Source: Timema cristinae
Taxonomy: Eukaryota; Arthropoda; Insecta; Phasmatodea; Timematidae
Reading direction: 5' to 3'
Length of the DNA stretch: 64,000 nucleotides
NCBI GenBank assembly: GCA_039000515.1
Contig: JBCFYV010000841.1
Coordinates: 1-64,000, forward strand
Shown: positions 1-10,129 of the stretch, one piece after another
Layout: every line of letters begins with the position of its first letter
How positions within the stretch are numbered: the stretch's first letter is position 1
Position numbers and translations under genes: made by a program
Notes under the pieces: generated by a model
Databases searched by the model: none
The model's input: the letters and a program-made list of their open reading frames with translations, nothing else
Told to the model about the DNA's origin: nothing

Positions 1-450
1 TTCACACACTTTGTTTAGTGTATCGGCGGTGACGGACTCAACGATGGCTGTGATTCTCTGCCTCAGCTACAGCAAAGATCGTGGCAGAGGTGTGACAAAC
101 ATTTTGTCTTTCACATAACCCAACATTAAGAAATCGTATGTGGTTCAGTCCGGTGATTGAGGTGGCTATCTGCCCCACGACACATCGTCGGCACGGTCAC
201 GACCAAGCCAGCTCCCAGAGATATGTTTGTTCATGTACAGGCAAGCGGAAGTGAGGCGGAGCCCCATCTTGATGGAAGATGAATTCGATTTGAATCTTCT
301 TCAAATAAAGGCAGTGCCCAAAAGGTAGGCATGTCAAGGTAGGAATGACCTGTGGCTGGTTTTTCTATTAAAAATAAGGGTGCGTAAACCTTCACCCTCA
401 ATATAGGAGAGAACACATTCACTTTGGGGTAATCTCTTACCCGATAGTTG
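1..450 (-). pseudogene. Tc1/mariner-superfamily transposase relic, cut by the window start
   Basis: Read on the minus strand, this encodes the C-terminal half of a mariner-like DDE/D transposase, the enzyme that excises and inserts the element. Landmarks in order are VNVFSPI (about 430-410), a TGHSYLDM block (about 345), then HQDGAPPHF (about 270), which carries a catalytic Asp, SWLGRDR (about 205), and SPD-x-TTYDF (about 150), which matches the SPDLTPxDFFLWG segment with the last acidic residue. GYVKDKMFVTPLP and LRQRITAIVESVTADTLNK follow to the window edge. The copy is dead: stops interrupt WGR-PPQSPD, SPD-TTYDF and SLL-LRQR, and frameshifts lie just before and just after the HQDGAPPHF block. 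The N-terminal side is lost where a satellite begins at about 450. The family assignment comes from motif recognition; a finer subfamily cannot be given. Confidence 0.8.
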
Positions 451-665
451 CATACATATTTAGTAAAAACTTGATGGTAATGTAAATACAGATAACATTG
501 TATGTGTACTAACAACTTAATGGTAATGTAAATACAGACAACATAGTCTGTGTAGTAACAACTTAATGGTAATGTAAATACAGATAACATTGTCTGTGTA
601 GTAACATCTTGATGGTAATGTAAATAAAGATAACATTGTGTGTGTACTAAAAACTTGATGTGTAA
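448..665. repeat. Short array of the 46-bp palindromic satellite
   Basis: About four to five tandem units of roughly 46 bp with the pattern GGTAATGTAAATACAG..AACATTGT..GTGTAGTAACAACTT. Many units contain an inverted repeat of the type ACAGACAAC/ATTGTCTGT. The same unit fills 2477-3940. The array directly abuts the truncated transposase relic, so the transposon was probably cut by, or inserted next to, the satellite. A minus-strand open frame across it is only repeat translation. Confidence 0.85.
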
Positions 666-995
666 CATTATCCGCTAGCTAAAGTTACAATACTAGGAAT
701 TGTAAACTTACCCAATTCTACAAGACGTCAGCGGCCATGCTCATGTAAACACTGCGAGCCACTTATCAACACACACCTGGCCATCAAGACCTTCCTTGTA
801 AGACTGAGGCGCGTCAACTGGAATACGTCACGCCGTTTCTGCTTGCCCAAAGACCATAAGAAGAAAAGAAGTAACACTCCACCAAGTTTACGAGCGTGCT
901 TCTACTAGATCCGTGAGGCTCCTAGAACCTTCTCCACCCTGTCTACGTTCTTTGGTCCCCCCCTTGACTATGTTCTGCAAGCCGTGTTTTGTGCA

Positions 996-1065
996 TATAA
1001 AAGACCAACCGTGTGAAGTGAGAGCCACTCTTGGGCTGGCGTTGGAATTCGCCTGAACAGGCGAA
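996..1065 (+). promoter_or_regulatory. Possible TATA promoter followed by an 8-bp palindrome
   Basis: TATAAAAG lies at 996-1003 within a locally GC-richer stretch (about 720-1070). About 45 bp downstream is a perfect inverted repeat, TTCGCCTG (1048-1055), AA, CAGGCGAA (1058-1065). Spacing would put a start site near 1025-1030. No open reading frame of note follows on the plus strand, so the transcript, if any, is unknown. It could equally be the end of a decayed LTR. Confidence 0.3.
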
Positions 1066-1080
1066 CGCTTCAAAATTAAC

Positions 1081-2476
1081 GATGTAAGCTAAATTCAGTT
1101 TAGATGAAATCTTTAACGTTTCTAAAATTACGTTTAGGCACTTTGTTGTTATTTCATAATGGATAGACTTGATCTTTCAAACTTGCGTTTTAGTGACTTT
1201 CCATGATAAATGGACTTAAAACTTTCATACTGGCATTAGGTTGCGTCTTCAAATATCTGCCTACATATAACTTAAAAATTTGCACTTAGCAGTATGCATA
1301 TAGTAATTGGACTTTATGACTTTTCAGATTTAATATGTTAGTGAAACAAGTTACGATTTTACTTCGTTTGGGCATTTGTGTTGATTTAAATGACAAGGCA
1401 AAGTTCACAGTTAAGTTTTAGATCTATTATGATTGAACGTAAAACTTCGGGCATAATAAATTTAAATTGCGTAAAGGTTGCTGGGATCATATTATGTTAT
1501 GTATACTATTTATGATGTTACGTTTTGTGCACTTATATTATTGAGCGTAATCTATAAAAAACCTGCTTTTGTTTATTATTTTCAAAGGTTAATAAGTTAG
1601 GTGCTGAACTTATAAATTATGTCATTCATAATTTTACCTTGTCTATGAACTTTAAATATAAACCTCGTAAGGTGTTTCATTAAGCTAATGTTTATTGTAT
1701 TAGGATAGTTCTTGTTGGGTTGTTTTTGATGTTCACCTTTGAACATGAATTACCTGCCGCCATCAGCGCACCATAGGGGTAAAAGGAAGTTGTGGTTGTA
1801 AACGAGAGGTGTTGGCCAATCTAATGCATGGGTCAATCCAACACCAACATCTGGTAATACGTCAGTTAGGTTTAATCATATACCCCCTTCACCTTTTTGG
1901 GACTGAAGAGGTATTAATAATAATGTTTATAGGTTATATTTTGGTAATTGTCTTATTGAACTGTACGAGGTTAGGCTGAGGTTTATTTGTTGCTTTCACG
2001 CCAAATTGGAGCTTTCCTGAGTAAGCGTAGATGTTTGCTTTCAAAATTTGGCGCTCATGGTATGAGGCCATTGAATAAGGTTGTAAAGACGTTACATACT
2101 TGATGATTGTTTATGTATTTATATCTATTTTTGTTCTCTTTTTTGAGAAGTTATAATAAATTATTCTTGATGGTGATATTCGTTCCTTCTTTATAAGTAT
2201 CATCCTTCGGTTATTTTAAGTTAAGTAGTTCATGTGAGGTAATCACTAATATGGTATGACGTCTGGGCTGTGTTGATCGACCTTTGAGGGCGACCGTGAG
2301 AACTTGCCCTCTTCTATCTCTAATTGCGTGTGCTGGGTGTTATCTAGCTTACCCAGCGGGTATAACAAGCTCACTCACCCAGCCCACTCTATCGATTGTT
2401 ATTGTGTTTTTTCTTAAATTTCCTTATTAAGTGTTTGAACCCTCTCTTTTGGATGGTAGATCCTAATTGTGGTTCA
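1081..2476. other. AT-rich DNA, no recognised feature
   Basis: No long or family-like reading frame, RNA gene or repeat could be recognised. A GC-richer patch at about 1750-1870 is unassigned. Confidence 0.5.
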
Positions 2477-3940
2477 GATGGTAATGTAAATACAGACAAC
2501 ATAGTCTGTGTAGTGACAACTGATGATAATGTAAATAAAGATAACATTGTCTGTTTAGTAACATCTTGATAGTAATGTAAATACAGACAACATTGTACGT
2601 GTAGTAACAAATTGATGGTAATGTTAATACAGATAACATTGTCTGTGTAGTAACAACTTGATAGTAATGTAAATACAAACAACATTTTCTATGTAATAAC
2701 AACTGATGTTAATGTAAATACAGACAACATTGTCTGTGTAGTAATAACTGATGATAATGTAACTAAAGATAACATTGTCTGTTTAGTTGCAACTGATGGT
2801 AATGTAAATACAGACAACGTTGTCTGTGTAGTAACAACTGATGGTAATGGTAATGTAAATTACAGACGACATTGTCTGTGTAGTAACAACTGATGTTAAT
2901 GTAAATACAGATAACATTGTCTGTGTAGTAACATCTTGATAGTAATGTAAATACAGAAAACATTGTGTGAGTAGTAACAATTTATGGTAATGTAAATACA
3001 GACAACATTGTGTGAGAAGTAACAACTTAAGGTAATGTAAATACAGACAACATTTTCTGTTTAATAACAAATGATGATAATGTAGATAACGATAACATTG
3101 TCTGTTTAGTAAAAACTTATGGTAATGTAAATAATGACAACATTTTCTGAATAGTAACAACTTATGGTAATGTAAATACAGTCAAAATTATCAGGGTAGT
3201 AACCATTTATGGTAATGTGAATAAAGACAACATTGTACGTGTATTAACAACTTGATGGAAATGTAAATACAGATAACATTGTATGTGTAGTAAAAATATG
3301 ATTGTAATTTAAATACAGACAATAATGTCTGTGTAGTAACAAATTATGTTAATGTAAATAATGATAACATTGTCTGTGTAGTAACAACTGATGGTAATGT
3401 AAATACAGATAACATTTTCTGTGTAGTAACAACTTATGGTAATGTAAATACAGACAACATTGTGTGAGTAGTAGCAACTTGATGGTAATGTAAATACAGT
3501 CAAGATTGTCATGGTAGTAGCAATTTATGGAAATGTAAATAAAGGCAACATTGTATGTGTATTAACAACTTGATGGTAATGTAAATACAGATAACATTGT
3601 CTGTGTAGTATCAACTTGATGGTAATGTAAATACAGACTACATTGTCTTTGTAGTGACAACTGATTGTAATGTAAATAAAGATAACATTGTCTGTTTAGT
3701 AACAACTAATGGTAATGTAAATACAGACAACATTGTCTGTGAAATAACAACTTATGGCAATGTAAATATAGACAACATTGTTTTTGTGTAGTAACAACTG
3801 ATGATAATGTAAATACTTACAACACTGTTTGGGTGTAGTTACATCTAATGGTGACGTAAATACAAACAACATTGTTTGAGTAGTAATGACATCATAGTAT
3901 TGTAAATACAGACAACATTGTTTGTGTTATTTTATGATAT
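2477..3940. repeat. Palindromic satellite array, about 46-bp unit, about 30 copies
   Basis: Tandem units of about 46 bp with consensus elements GTAATGTAAATACAG, AACATTGTCTGT and GTGTAGTAACAACT(T)GATG. Most units can form a hairpin because ACAGACAAC faces ATTGTCTGT. Units vary by small indels and substitutions, mainly at the end of the AACTTGATG block. A partial, diverged copy sits at 4308-4385, so the array once reached further right. The open frames on the minus strand with repeated YLHYHQ are by-products of the repeat. If the first exon at 4429-4534 is real, this array lies inside its first intron. Confidence 0.92.
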
Positions 3941-4307
3941 CGATGTGACTATAATAATATACACTTTCTTGCATAGCATCTTGTATATTCATATTTGTCG
4001 TATATGTACTTAGCTTTAGACATGTCTGACAGCACAGTCTGTCTTAAAAAAATAAATTACTTAATCACTTTCGAGTACTGCCACATTTAATTGTTTATAC
4101 GTCTATTTCATTTCTAATTATTTATTTGAGATAACAAAGTATCTCTTTACTTATTAATCTGGCAAACTTTTCTTAATGGTGAAATCTTCCTAGGCATAAC
4201 CATTACATTGACTTCAAAAAACTAAATAAAATTTAATAGTACAATAAATAAAATATAAATAGATAGAATGATTTGTGTCTGTTTAAATTATTTTTGATTA
4301 TTCTAAG

Positions 4308-4385
4308 TTCAGATAACATTGAATTTATAACAACTTGATGTTCATGTAAGTACAGATAATATTATATGTGTAGCAACAATTTGAT
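4308..4385. repeat. Diverged partial copies of the 46-bp satellite
   Basis: Matches the satellite pattern (GATAACATTG, AACAACTTGATG, ATGTAAGTACAGATAATATT, GTGTAGCAACAATTTGAT) with more substitutions than the main array. It is separated from that array by about 370 bp of ordinary AT-rich DNA. Confidence 0.6.
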
Positions 4386-4428
4386 ATAAAAAATCTAAAT
4401 ACCTTATTGATGCAACTTTGTGACTTAC

Positions 4429-4534
4429 CGTGGCGTAAATTTCGGCGAACCAGGTGCGCCCGGATACTGCGAAACGCTCCACGGACACGCCGGCCTAGCC
4501 CTCCGCAAAATCCACCGAAACACCCTTTGCTCAT
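4429..4534 (-). CDS. Arg/Gly-rich first coding exon, copy 1
   Basis: Minus-strand ATG at 4534 opens a 35-codon frame (MSKGCFGGF.., ..GLGRRVRGAF.., ..VRRNLRH) that ends after one extra base at a canonical donor, CACG|GTAAGT (donor GT at 4428-4427). The peptide is small, very basic and glycine-rich with two Cys; no domain is recognised. A homologous exon lies at 43663-43774. Between copies the reading frame, the ATG, the donor and the splice phase are kept; length differs by an in-frame 6 bp; similarity extends upstream of the ATG. This argues for a coding exon rather than a random frame. Downstream exons were not found: the presumed intron runs into the satellite. It could also be part of a mobile element that has its own promoter. 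Confidence 0.5.
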
Positions 4535-4640
4535 TTTGGTTTAATAAATATTTTAACTTAATTTCTTTCTCACAATCACAAATTGACATCTTTAATGGAG
4601 CTCCTAAAAGACACCACTAAGATTTATATTGCTATGCGAC
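4535..4640 (-). promoter_or_regulatory. Conserved upstream region of Arg/Gly-rich exon, copy 1
   Basis: The block just upstream of the ATG matches the corresponding block of the second copy (43775-43880). Shared pieces on the minus strand are AATAAATCTT-like/ATAAATCTTA, TGGTGTCTT and the CCAT a little further on. AATATAAATC (about 4630-4621) would serve as a TATA box, placing a start at about 4600. Confidence 0.35.
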
Positions 4641-4728
4641 GGCTATAATTGCAATAAACAATTGAATTTATAGAGAAGAGCACTCTGAGTAGTTCTGTGT
4701 TAGAATGAAATCGATATAAGTAATGAAT

Positions 4729-4760
4729 ACCCACAATATGCCATTGTGGGGGTATTACGT
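4729..4760. repeat. Inverted repeat (hairpin)
   Basis: AATACCCACAAT and ATTGTGGGGGTATT are complementary apart from a small bulge, separated by about 5 bases. No gene is nearby to which it could be tied. Confidence 0.6.
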
Positions 4761-7144
4761 CATAGCTTACAATTATTTAATATGGAGGAAATTGAATATT
4801 ACACGTCAATACGTATACATTTATAATTAAATAAATTATATAAGGAATGTTTATGTAATCATAAAAGCTTAAAATGTCCTAATATTAAAGTGAAAATCCA
4901 TAAAAATAGCACAACTTTAATAAATTACCACCTAAGTATGGAAATCGAAGCGTCCTTCCAAAATGATGTTAAGGCAATATTATATGTCATTATATGATTG
5001 ATACTTCCCTACTTAAAACGAACGATTGTGTAATAGTTGCAAATTAATAAATATTGCGACATCATTATTACATGTTTATTGTAACAAAATGTTTTATTAG
5101 TTTTTTTATGTACACTTATGAAATATTATAATCAGTGGCGGTGAATCTTATTTGTGTGTGGAAAGTTGAGGGTGTAGATTTAAAGACTTTATTTATATTA
5201 TCGAATACCCCTTCCCCTTTCTTCCCAGAGCTGTAGATCTTAGACCAAGGAGGTGAGGCCAGGGGGTGGTGTAAAAAAAAAAAGAGATATTGCTCTAAAC
5301 TGCCCAAATAGAAGGCCATAGAAATAGACAGTTTGCGCTATTATTATTATTGTAAGATAATCACCTAAACTTCTGGTATGACATAATTTTTAGAAGAGGG
5401 CTTGTGCCCCTTTCTCCATATGGCTATATCTGAAATTCCCACTCTATCGAAGAGAGAGAAGTATTTTTCAACGTTTTTAATTAAATATGTGAACCGTCAT
5501 TCTGAAATATGTTGGTGAGAGAGATTCTTTCACTTTAATAAGGGGGGTTTCCACCCCCAGGGCACAACACATTTGTAAATTATGAAGATGTGATTTCTTT
5601 GTTAAATTGTCTGGTTTGGAAATACTTTAAATATAAAAGTGTTTTTGAGAAAATCTAAATGTAGGGGAAAGGGTATGAGAGGGGGAGGGGGGTATCATCC
5701 CGCGTGCACAACTCATCCTAAAAATGAAGTGGTAGGGATTTATTTGCTAAAATCATTTACGATGGATACATTTTCAATAGAAAAGTGGTGTCTAAGAAAA
5801 CATGACTTCTAGAGGGCTCTGTTCCACAGGTGCAATTTCTCATCAAATAACTATGGAAATGGGATTTATTTACTAAAATTATCCAAAGGATAATTGTTTT
5901 ATGGAATGATTATAATTCGGCAGTCTATATCCGCCAGTCACATTTTTTCAGCTAATAATTTATTGTTATTTTATGTATTCGCTAGCATTCTTATGGTTGG
6001 ACACACCTTAGATATAATAGTTATTTGAATTTATGAAAATGGTAAACACTGACACGCTGGCGGTGAGGCCCTTGAAACTTCACCAGAAAATATCTACTAT
6101 TTAAAGCAATATTATATCTTCACTGAAACTAAATAAAGCACCTAACAAGCAAAGAAAAAATCTTAAATGGAATTATAATTGAATAAAAGAGCCAAGTTTT
6201 ATGTACTATCATTGTAGTATAAGCAAGAGCACAAGTGAGAGCTCTTCTTGTCATTGTATTGATGTTTCATGATGAGAACTGCTAGTCAAAGTACGTTAAG
6301 GGTTGAAATTAAACTATTTTAAAAGTTATTTTGGGTAGTTCCACCCCCAACCCCAATAAATACATTTTTTACAGGAAAGTTGAAACCAACATAAAAAAAG
6401 AATCACATGGTATAATATTGCAATAGTATCCAAATAATAATTTCCAATTTCCAAAATTCATAGCACCGATAAATTTAATTACGGATAGATAATCAAATAC
6501 TGTCAAATGTGGATGCTTTGTTACATAAAATGCTATATTTGTCAAATATTTTTTAAATTAAGCCGTCTACAATCATGGTTGTATTTTTAAAACCATAGGA
6601 CAAGTTTGTTCTATCAATATATTAGTAATTAAAAAATGGACCTGTCAATTTTTACCTGATAATAATTTTGTACGCCTTTTCAAAGTAACCCATAGGTTAC
6701 TTTGAACACATATTTAAAAGCATTGCGACAGGCACACTACTTCCGTTAAGACTTTGTTTAGTAAATACCTGAATAGAGGGGAATTTGATGATCATTTTTC
6801 AATATATAGACTTTGGTTAAAAATGAATTGAGCAGGATCAAAAAAAATGAGCGTCATACCTGATATTCCACAAAGGGTTTTATTAAACATAATGTAGTAT
6901 TCTTGTTACATTTTAAACATTGTAAATAAATTAAATTGTTCATAAAGACATAAGTTTAAACAAAACTTATTGGGTGGATTTTTTTATCCGTTTTCTTAAA
7001 ATTATAAAATCCACACTCTAATCTATATACAAGATGTTCTCATTTCACTGTCAATCTTTAATCCAAGTTCAAACCAGCAAATGCAATGATGTTAAAATTC
7101 ATAATATCACTATTGTTTGCTGTGGGATATTGCGGTACTTGAAT
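4761..7144. other. AT-rich DNA, one perfect inverted repeat
   Basis: No gene or RNA is recognised. At 6679-6706 a perfect 12-bp inverted repeat, TTCAAAGTAACC, four bases CATA, GGTTACTTTGAA, stands out. Poly-purine and poly-pyrimidine patches at 5200-5700 are low complexity. Confidence 0.5.
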
Positions 7145-7150
7145 GATATC

Positions 7151-7790
7151 TTATTCTTCAATATCATCACGGTCTTCAATATCTGGCCATATAAAACCAC
7201 GAGAGTATCTATCTATGGTAAATTTAACTATGAACACAGTTGGAATTTTTTCTCTCACCTGTCCAACAAAATATTTCTTAATCTTTTTCAATAAATGTTG
7301 AACCATTACACCGGAAGTTAATTTTACTGGTAAAACACTAGGTCTTGAATCAGATAACAAGATAGAAACATCCATAAATGGTTCTACATCGGACGACATA
7401 TCGGAGTCTTCAGCATCAGAGCTAGATGGAATATCACCAGTAGAAGTTTTTATTTTTTTAATCTTTTTATTACCAGCCACTGTGGAGGTACCAAAAGTTG
7501 AGACATTTATTGATTTTTTGTACTCCTCAAAACTAATACTGCAGCCCAGTTTTACAAATAAATTTGTCCTTTTTGATGCCCTTGCTTTTGGACCCTTGCG
7601 CAGTTCACTTACTTAGCATTGTCATTAAAACCTTTTCCATTGTCATAGGAGGAGTATGAGCCTGGTCAAGATCATCTTCGAAGTTTGGACTTTTCTCAGC
7701 AGTTGCTGCAGGATCAGGAAGCTTATTCAAAACACGTTCTCTACCAAATGGTCTAATACCAGTGCAAGTAAAGACATATTGTTTTTTGAT
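7151..7790 (-). pseudogene. pogo/Tigger-like (DDE_1) transposase C-terminus, relic
   Basis: Minus strand, from about 7770, reads CTGIRPFGRERVLNKLPDP. This matches the conserved segment after the catalytic domain of Tigger/pogo-type transposases (TGI.PFN...VL.KLP). The frame runs to a stop at about 7605; a shift leads into KGPKARASKRTNLF and then an acidic Ser/Asp stretch (SSSDAEDSDMSSD). It ends with YFVGQV, VKF and WPDIEDRDDIEE, the tail found in many insect copies of such proteins. The frame ends at 7151. The catalytic domain is missing. Family assignment is by motif; an intron acceptor near 7775 is possible but not shown. Confidence 0.65.
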
Positions 7791-7859
7791 TTAGGTAAAC
7801 AACCACAACATAATGTGTGCAAACGATTGGACCTCGGTAGGAGATGATTTTTATACTCT

Positions 7860-9875
7860 TGTAGTACATATTACTTAATTACATGATAAATAAACTCATA
7901 CGAATAAGTCAAATAATTAATTTCATAAAGTTACCGCTTTTAGGTTACTCCTACGAAGCCATAGCGGATGAAACAAGCATTTTACTTTTATTCTGACGTA
8001 ATTTGTACCCACAACGTTTGAGCTGTACTCAACCAATAAACTATGTGGCCGTGACGTCACTAAAGGTAGAGGTAATCAATTGTCTATTGTTGTTTACGTT
8101 TAAGCTAACTTATCCACGATGAAATAACTAGTATCAATAGCTATGAAACTGGAAACTAAGTTTAAAATATTTTTATAGGTGTTAAACTAAAAAAAAATAA
8201 TATGATAGTCATTAAACCTACAAATTTGGTTGAATATTCATTCTTTTGGGACATTGTTTTCTACTTATAGTAGAGAAAATGAAACCTATATTTTGTGATC
8301 AAAATAATTTAGAAAATAAAAAGCACTAGCGGAGATTTATGTTATGTTTTAATGTATTTTATTGTAAAATTATGTACACTAGAAAATGTTTGCTTTGTAA
8401 AAATTGTGCTTTAACAGGAGTGTTTGTATTTTGCTTGTAAAATTATTTTTTTAATTATAATATACATAATAATGGTATATGTGAGTTTTGTATTGGTTCT
8501 CATTGATTGTTTTTATCATTGATACTTTTAAATCAAATGTTATTAGTCTATAGAGTAGCGCTGAGGACAGTATTTTTTTTATAGACAATCCACCTAAATA
8601 AGGGTGGAGAGAGAATGCTGTGTCAAATCGCATTTGAAAATCTACCCCTGCCAAACGGAGCTGAGATTGGAACTTTGACCTTCCAGTCAATGGCAGTACA
8701 GTCTATTGATGCCTTAGACGATATGACCACCATAGGCACCGGTATTGGTAAGGGTGACATGGGTGGCATGAGTACACTCCTCCCTCATAGTTTTCTTAAA
8801 GCCGCAGGTTCGATTCCTGGTCTAGTTGTAATTTATTAACTAATTTAAATGAATATGTATGTATATAACATAGACCTGCCATTTAACCACTATTTCTCTC
8901 AACACAACACAACACATGTTTATTACGCTGTGTTTAGGCTATAGTGGGATTCTGAAAGGAAGAACATTATTTAACAGTTACTAAAAACATTTTAATACTC
9001 TTACGTCAAGTCATGTGATCTGCATCTGTAAATTTTGATAGATATTTTTAAACTAACATTCATAATATAGTAAAATGTTCTAAATGTTGAGCGCAGAAAA
9101 ATGTTTAGAATTGAATTATACTCGGTTCCTTCAAAGCAATATTTCCCCGAAATGGTGGTTCACCCAACTTCACGTGACGAGATATCATCACCAAGAAATT
9201 GTTCAAAGCCATTCACCATGACACCAGCAGTAGAGCGACACGAACACCGTTACTCTGTATTCACACGACCACTGCTATATAAACTATGTTGGTCAGGTTC
9301 TTGCAGGGGTTAAATTCTGGGATGGGGGTTGGTGATGGGGATGGTCCCCCCTAACCCCCCTATCCCAGCATAGAAAATAATCAAATGCACGAAACTCACA
9401 CCTTAATATTGTGAAGAAGTACTAACACCTACCTTAGTTCTAATGTGCAGAAAATCAGGCAGCTTGAAACAATAATTCCCCACTAATTAGATTACTGAGT
9501 TTAGTAAGATAATAAATTGATAACCATTTATTTATATGAAAATACACATTTTTTAAAAATATTTTATGCACATGTAGGTCCAACATATTTAATTATTTAT
9601 ATTGAGTCAGTAACTTATCATTACATTTTTATGTTTTTTTTAAATACTTTTTTATTAATATCATTATTAATTAATATTTTTGTATATATTATCAATATTA
9701 TTATTAATAAAATTACTATAAATTAAAATCTTTATTATTAAAAATTATTAAATATATACTTAAAGATGCTTAATGCAAACAAATACCTCCCATTCCGACG
9801 ACCGGAACCTTTAGGTTCTCGTCGCAGTCCATTCAACAATCATAAAGTGTATAAAGCTAACGGATAGTAAGACGC
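7860..9875. other. AT-rich DNA with one tRNA-like B-box remnant
   Basis: The only structured piece is at about 8740-8835 (plus). There GCAGGTTCGATTCCTGGT (about 8804-8821) has a perfect tRNA B box, but no matching A box or cloverleaf could be drawn, so it is taken as an old tRNA-derived fragment. The rest shows no gene. Confidence 0.4.
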
Positions 9876-9879
9876 GACC

Positions 9880-10125
9880 CTCCTCGGTGGCTTAGTTGGC
9901 TAACGCAGAAGTTGCATGTTGAGAAAGAATGTCGAAGACAGGGAGATCGAGGTTTGAATCTTGGTCGGGTGAACTGTAGTGGCTTTTACTAAATGGATTT
10001 CCACTTTCCCTTCACGCAAAGGTGGGCTCATTTCATCTAAAATTTAACAACAGTTATTCCTAATCCATTGGCGTAATTAATACTCAGGCGTATAACCCGA
10101 ACGCGTAGTAAGACGTGGTGATAAG
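9880..10125 (+). mobile_element. tRNA-derived SINE, family 1
   Basis: An internal pol III promoter is visible: A box TGGCTTAGTTGG (9888-9899) and B box GGTTTGAATC (9951-9960) in a tRNA-like head. A body follows with CCACTTTCCCTTCACGCAAA, then the tail TATAACCCGAACGCGTAGTAAGACG. The same head and body recur in minus orientation at 23342-23590, 37246-37470 and 58160-58393. Just before the head, CGGATAGTAAGACGCG repeats the tail motif, suggesting an adjoining older copy. Such elements are moved by the machinery of a partner LINE; no LINE is seen here. Confidence 0.85.
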
Positions 10126-10129
10126 AAAA

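Noticed and set aside
231..3512. Minus-strand frames rich in YLHYHQ and CYYTDNV
   Set aside because: Translations of the 46-bp satellite. Only the C-terminal part of the first frame (231 to about 432) is real transposase text.
2477..3940. CRISPR-like array
   Set aside because: Units are head-to-tail without unique spacers, and the DNA is clearly eukaryotic.
8804..8821. tRNA gene around a perfect B box
   Set aside because: No A box or acceptor stem could be paired upstream, so only an old fragment is noted.
9879..9960. A functional tRNA gene
   Set aside because: A and B boxes are present but the cloverleaf is not complete and the sequence recurs as a SINE head at four loci.
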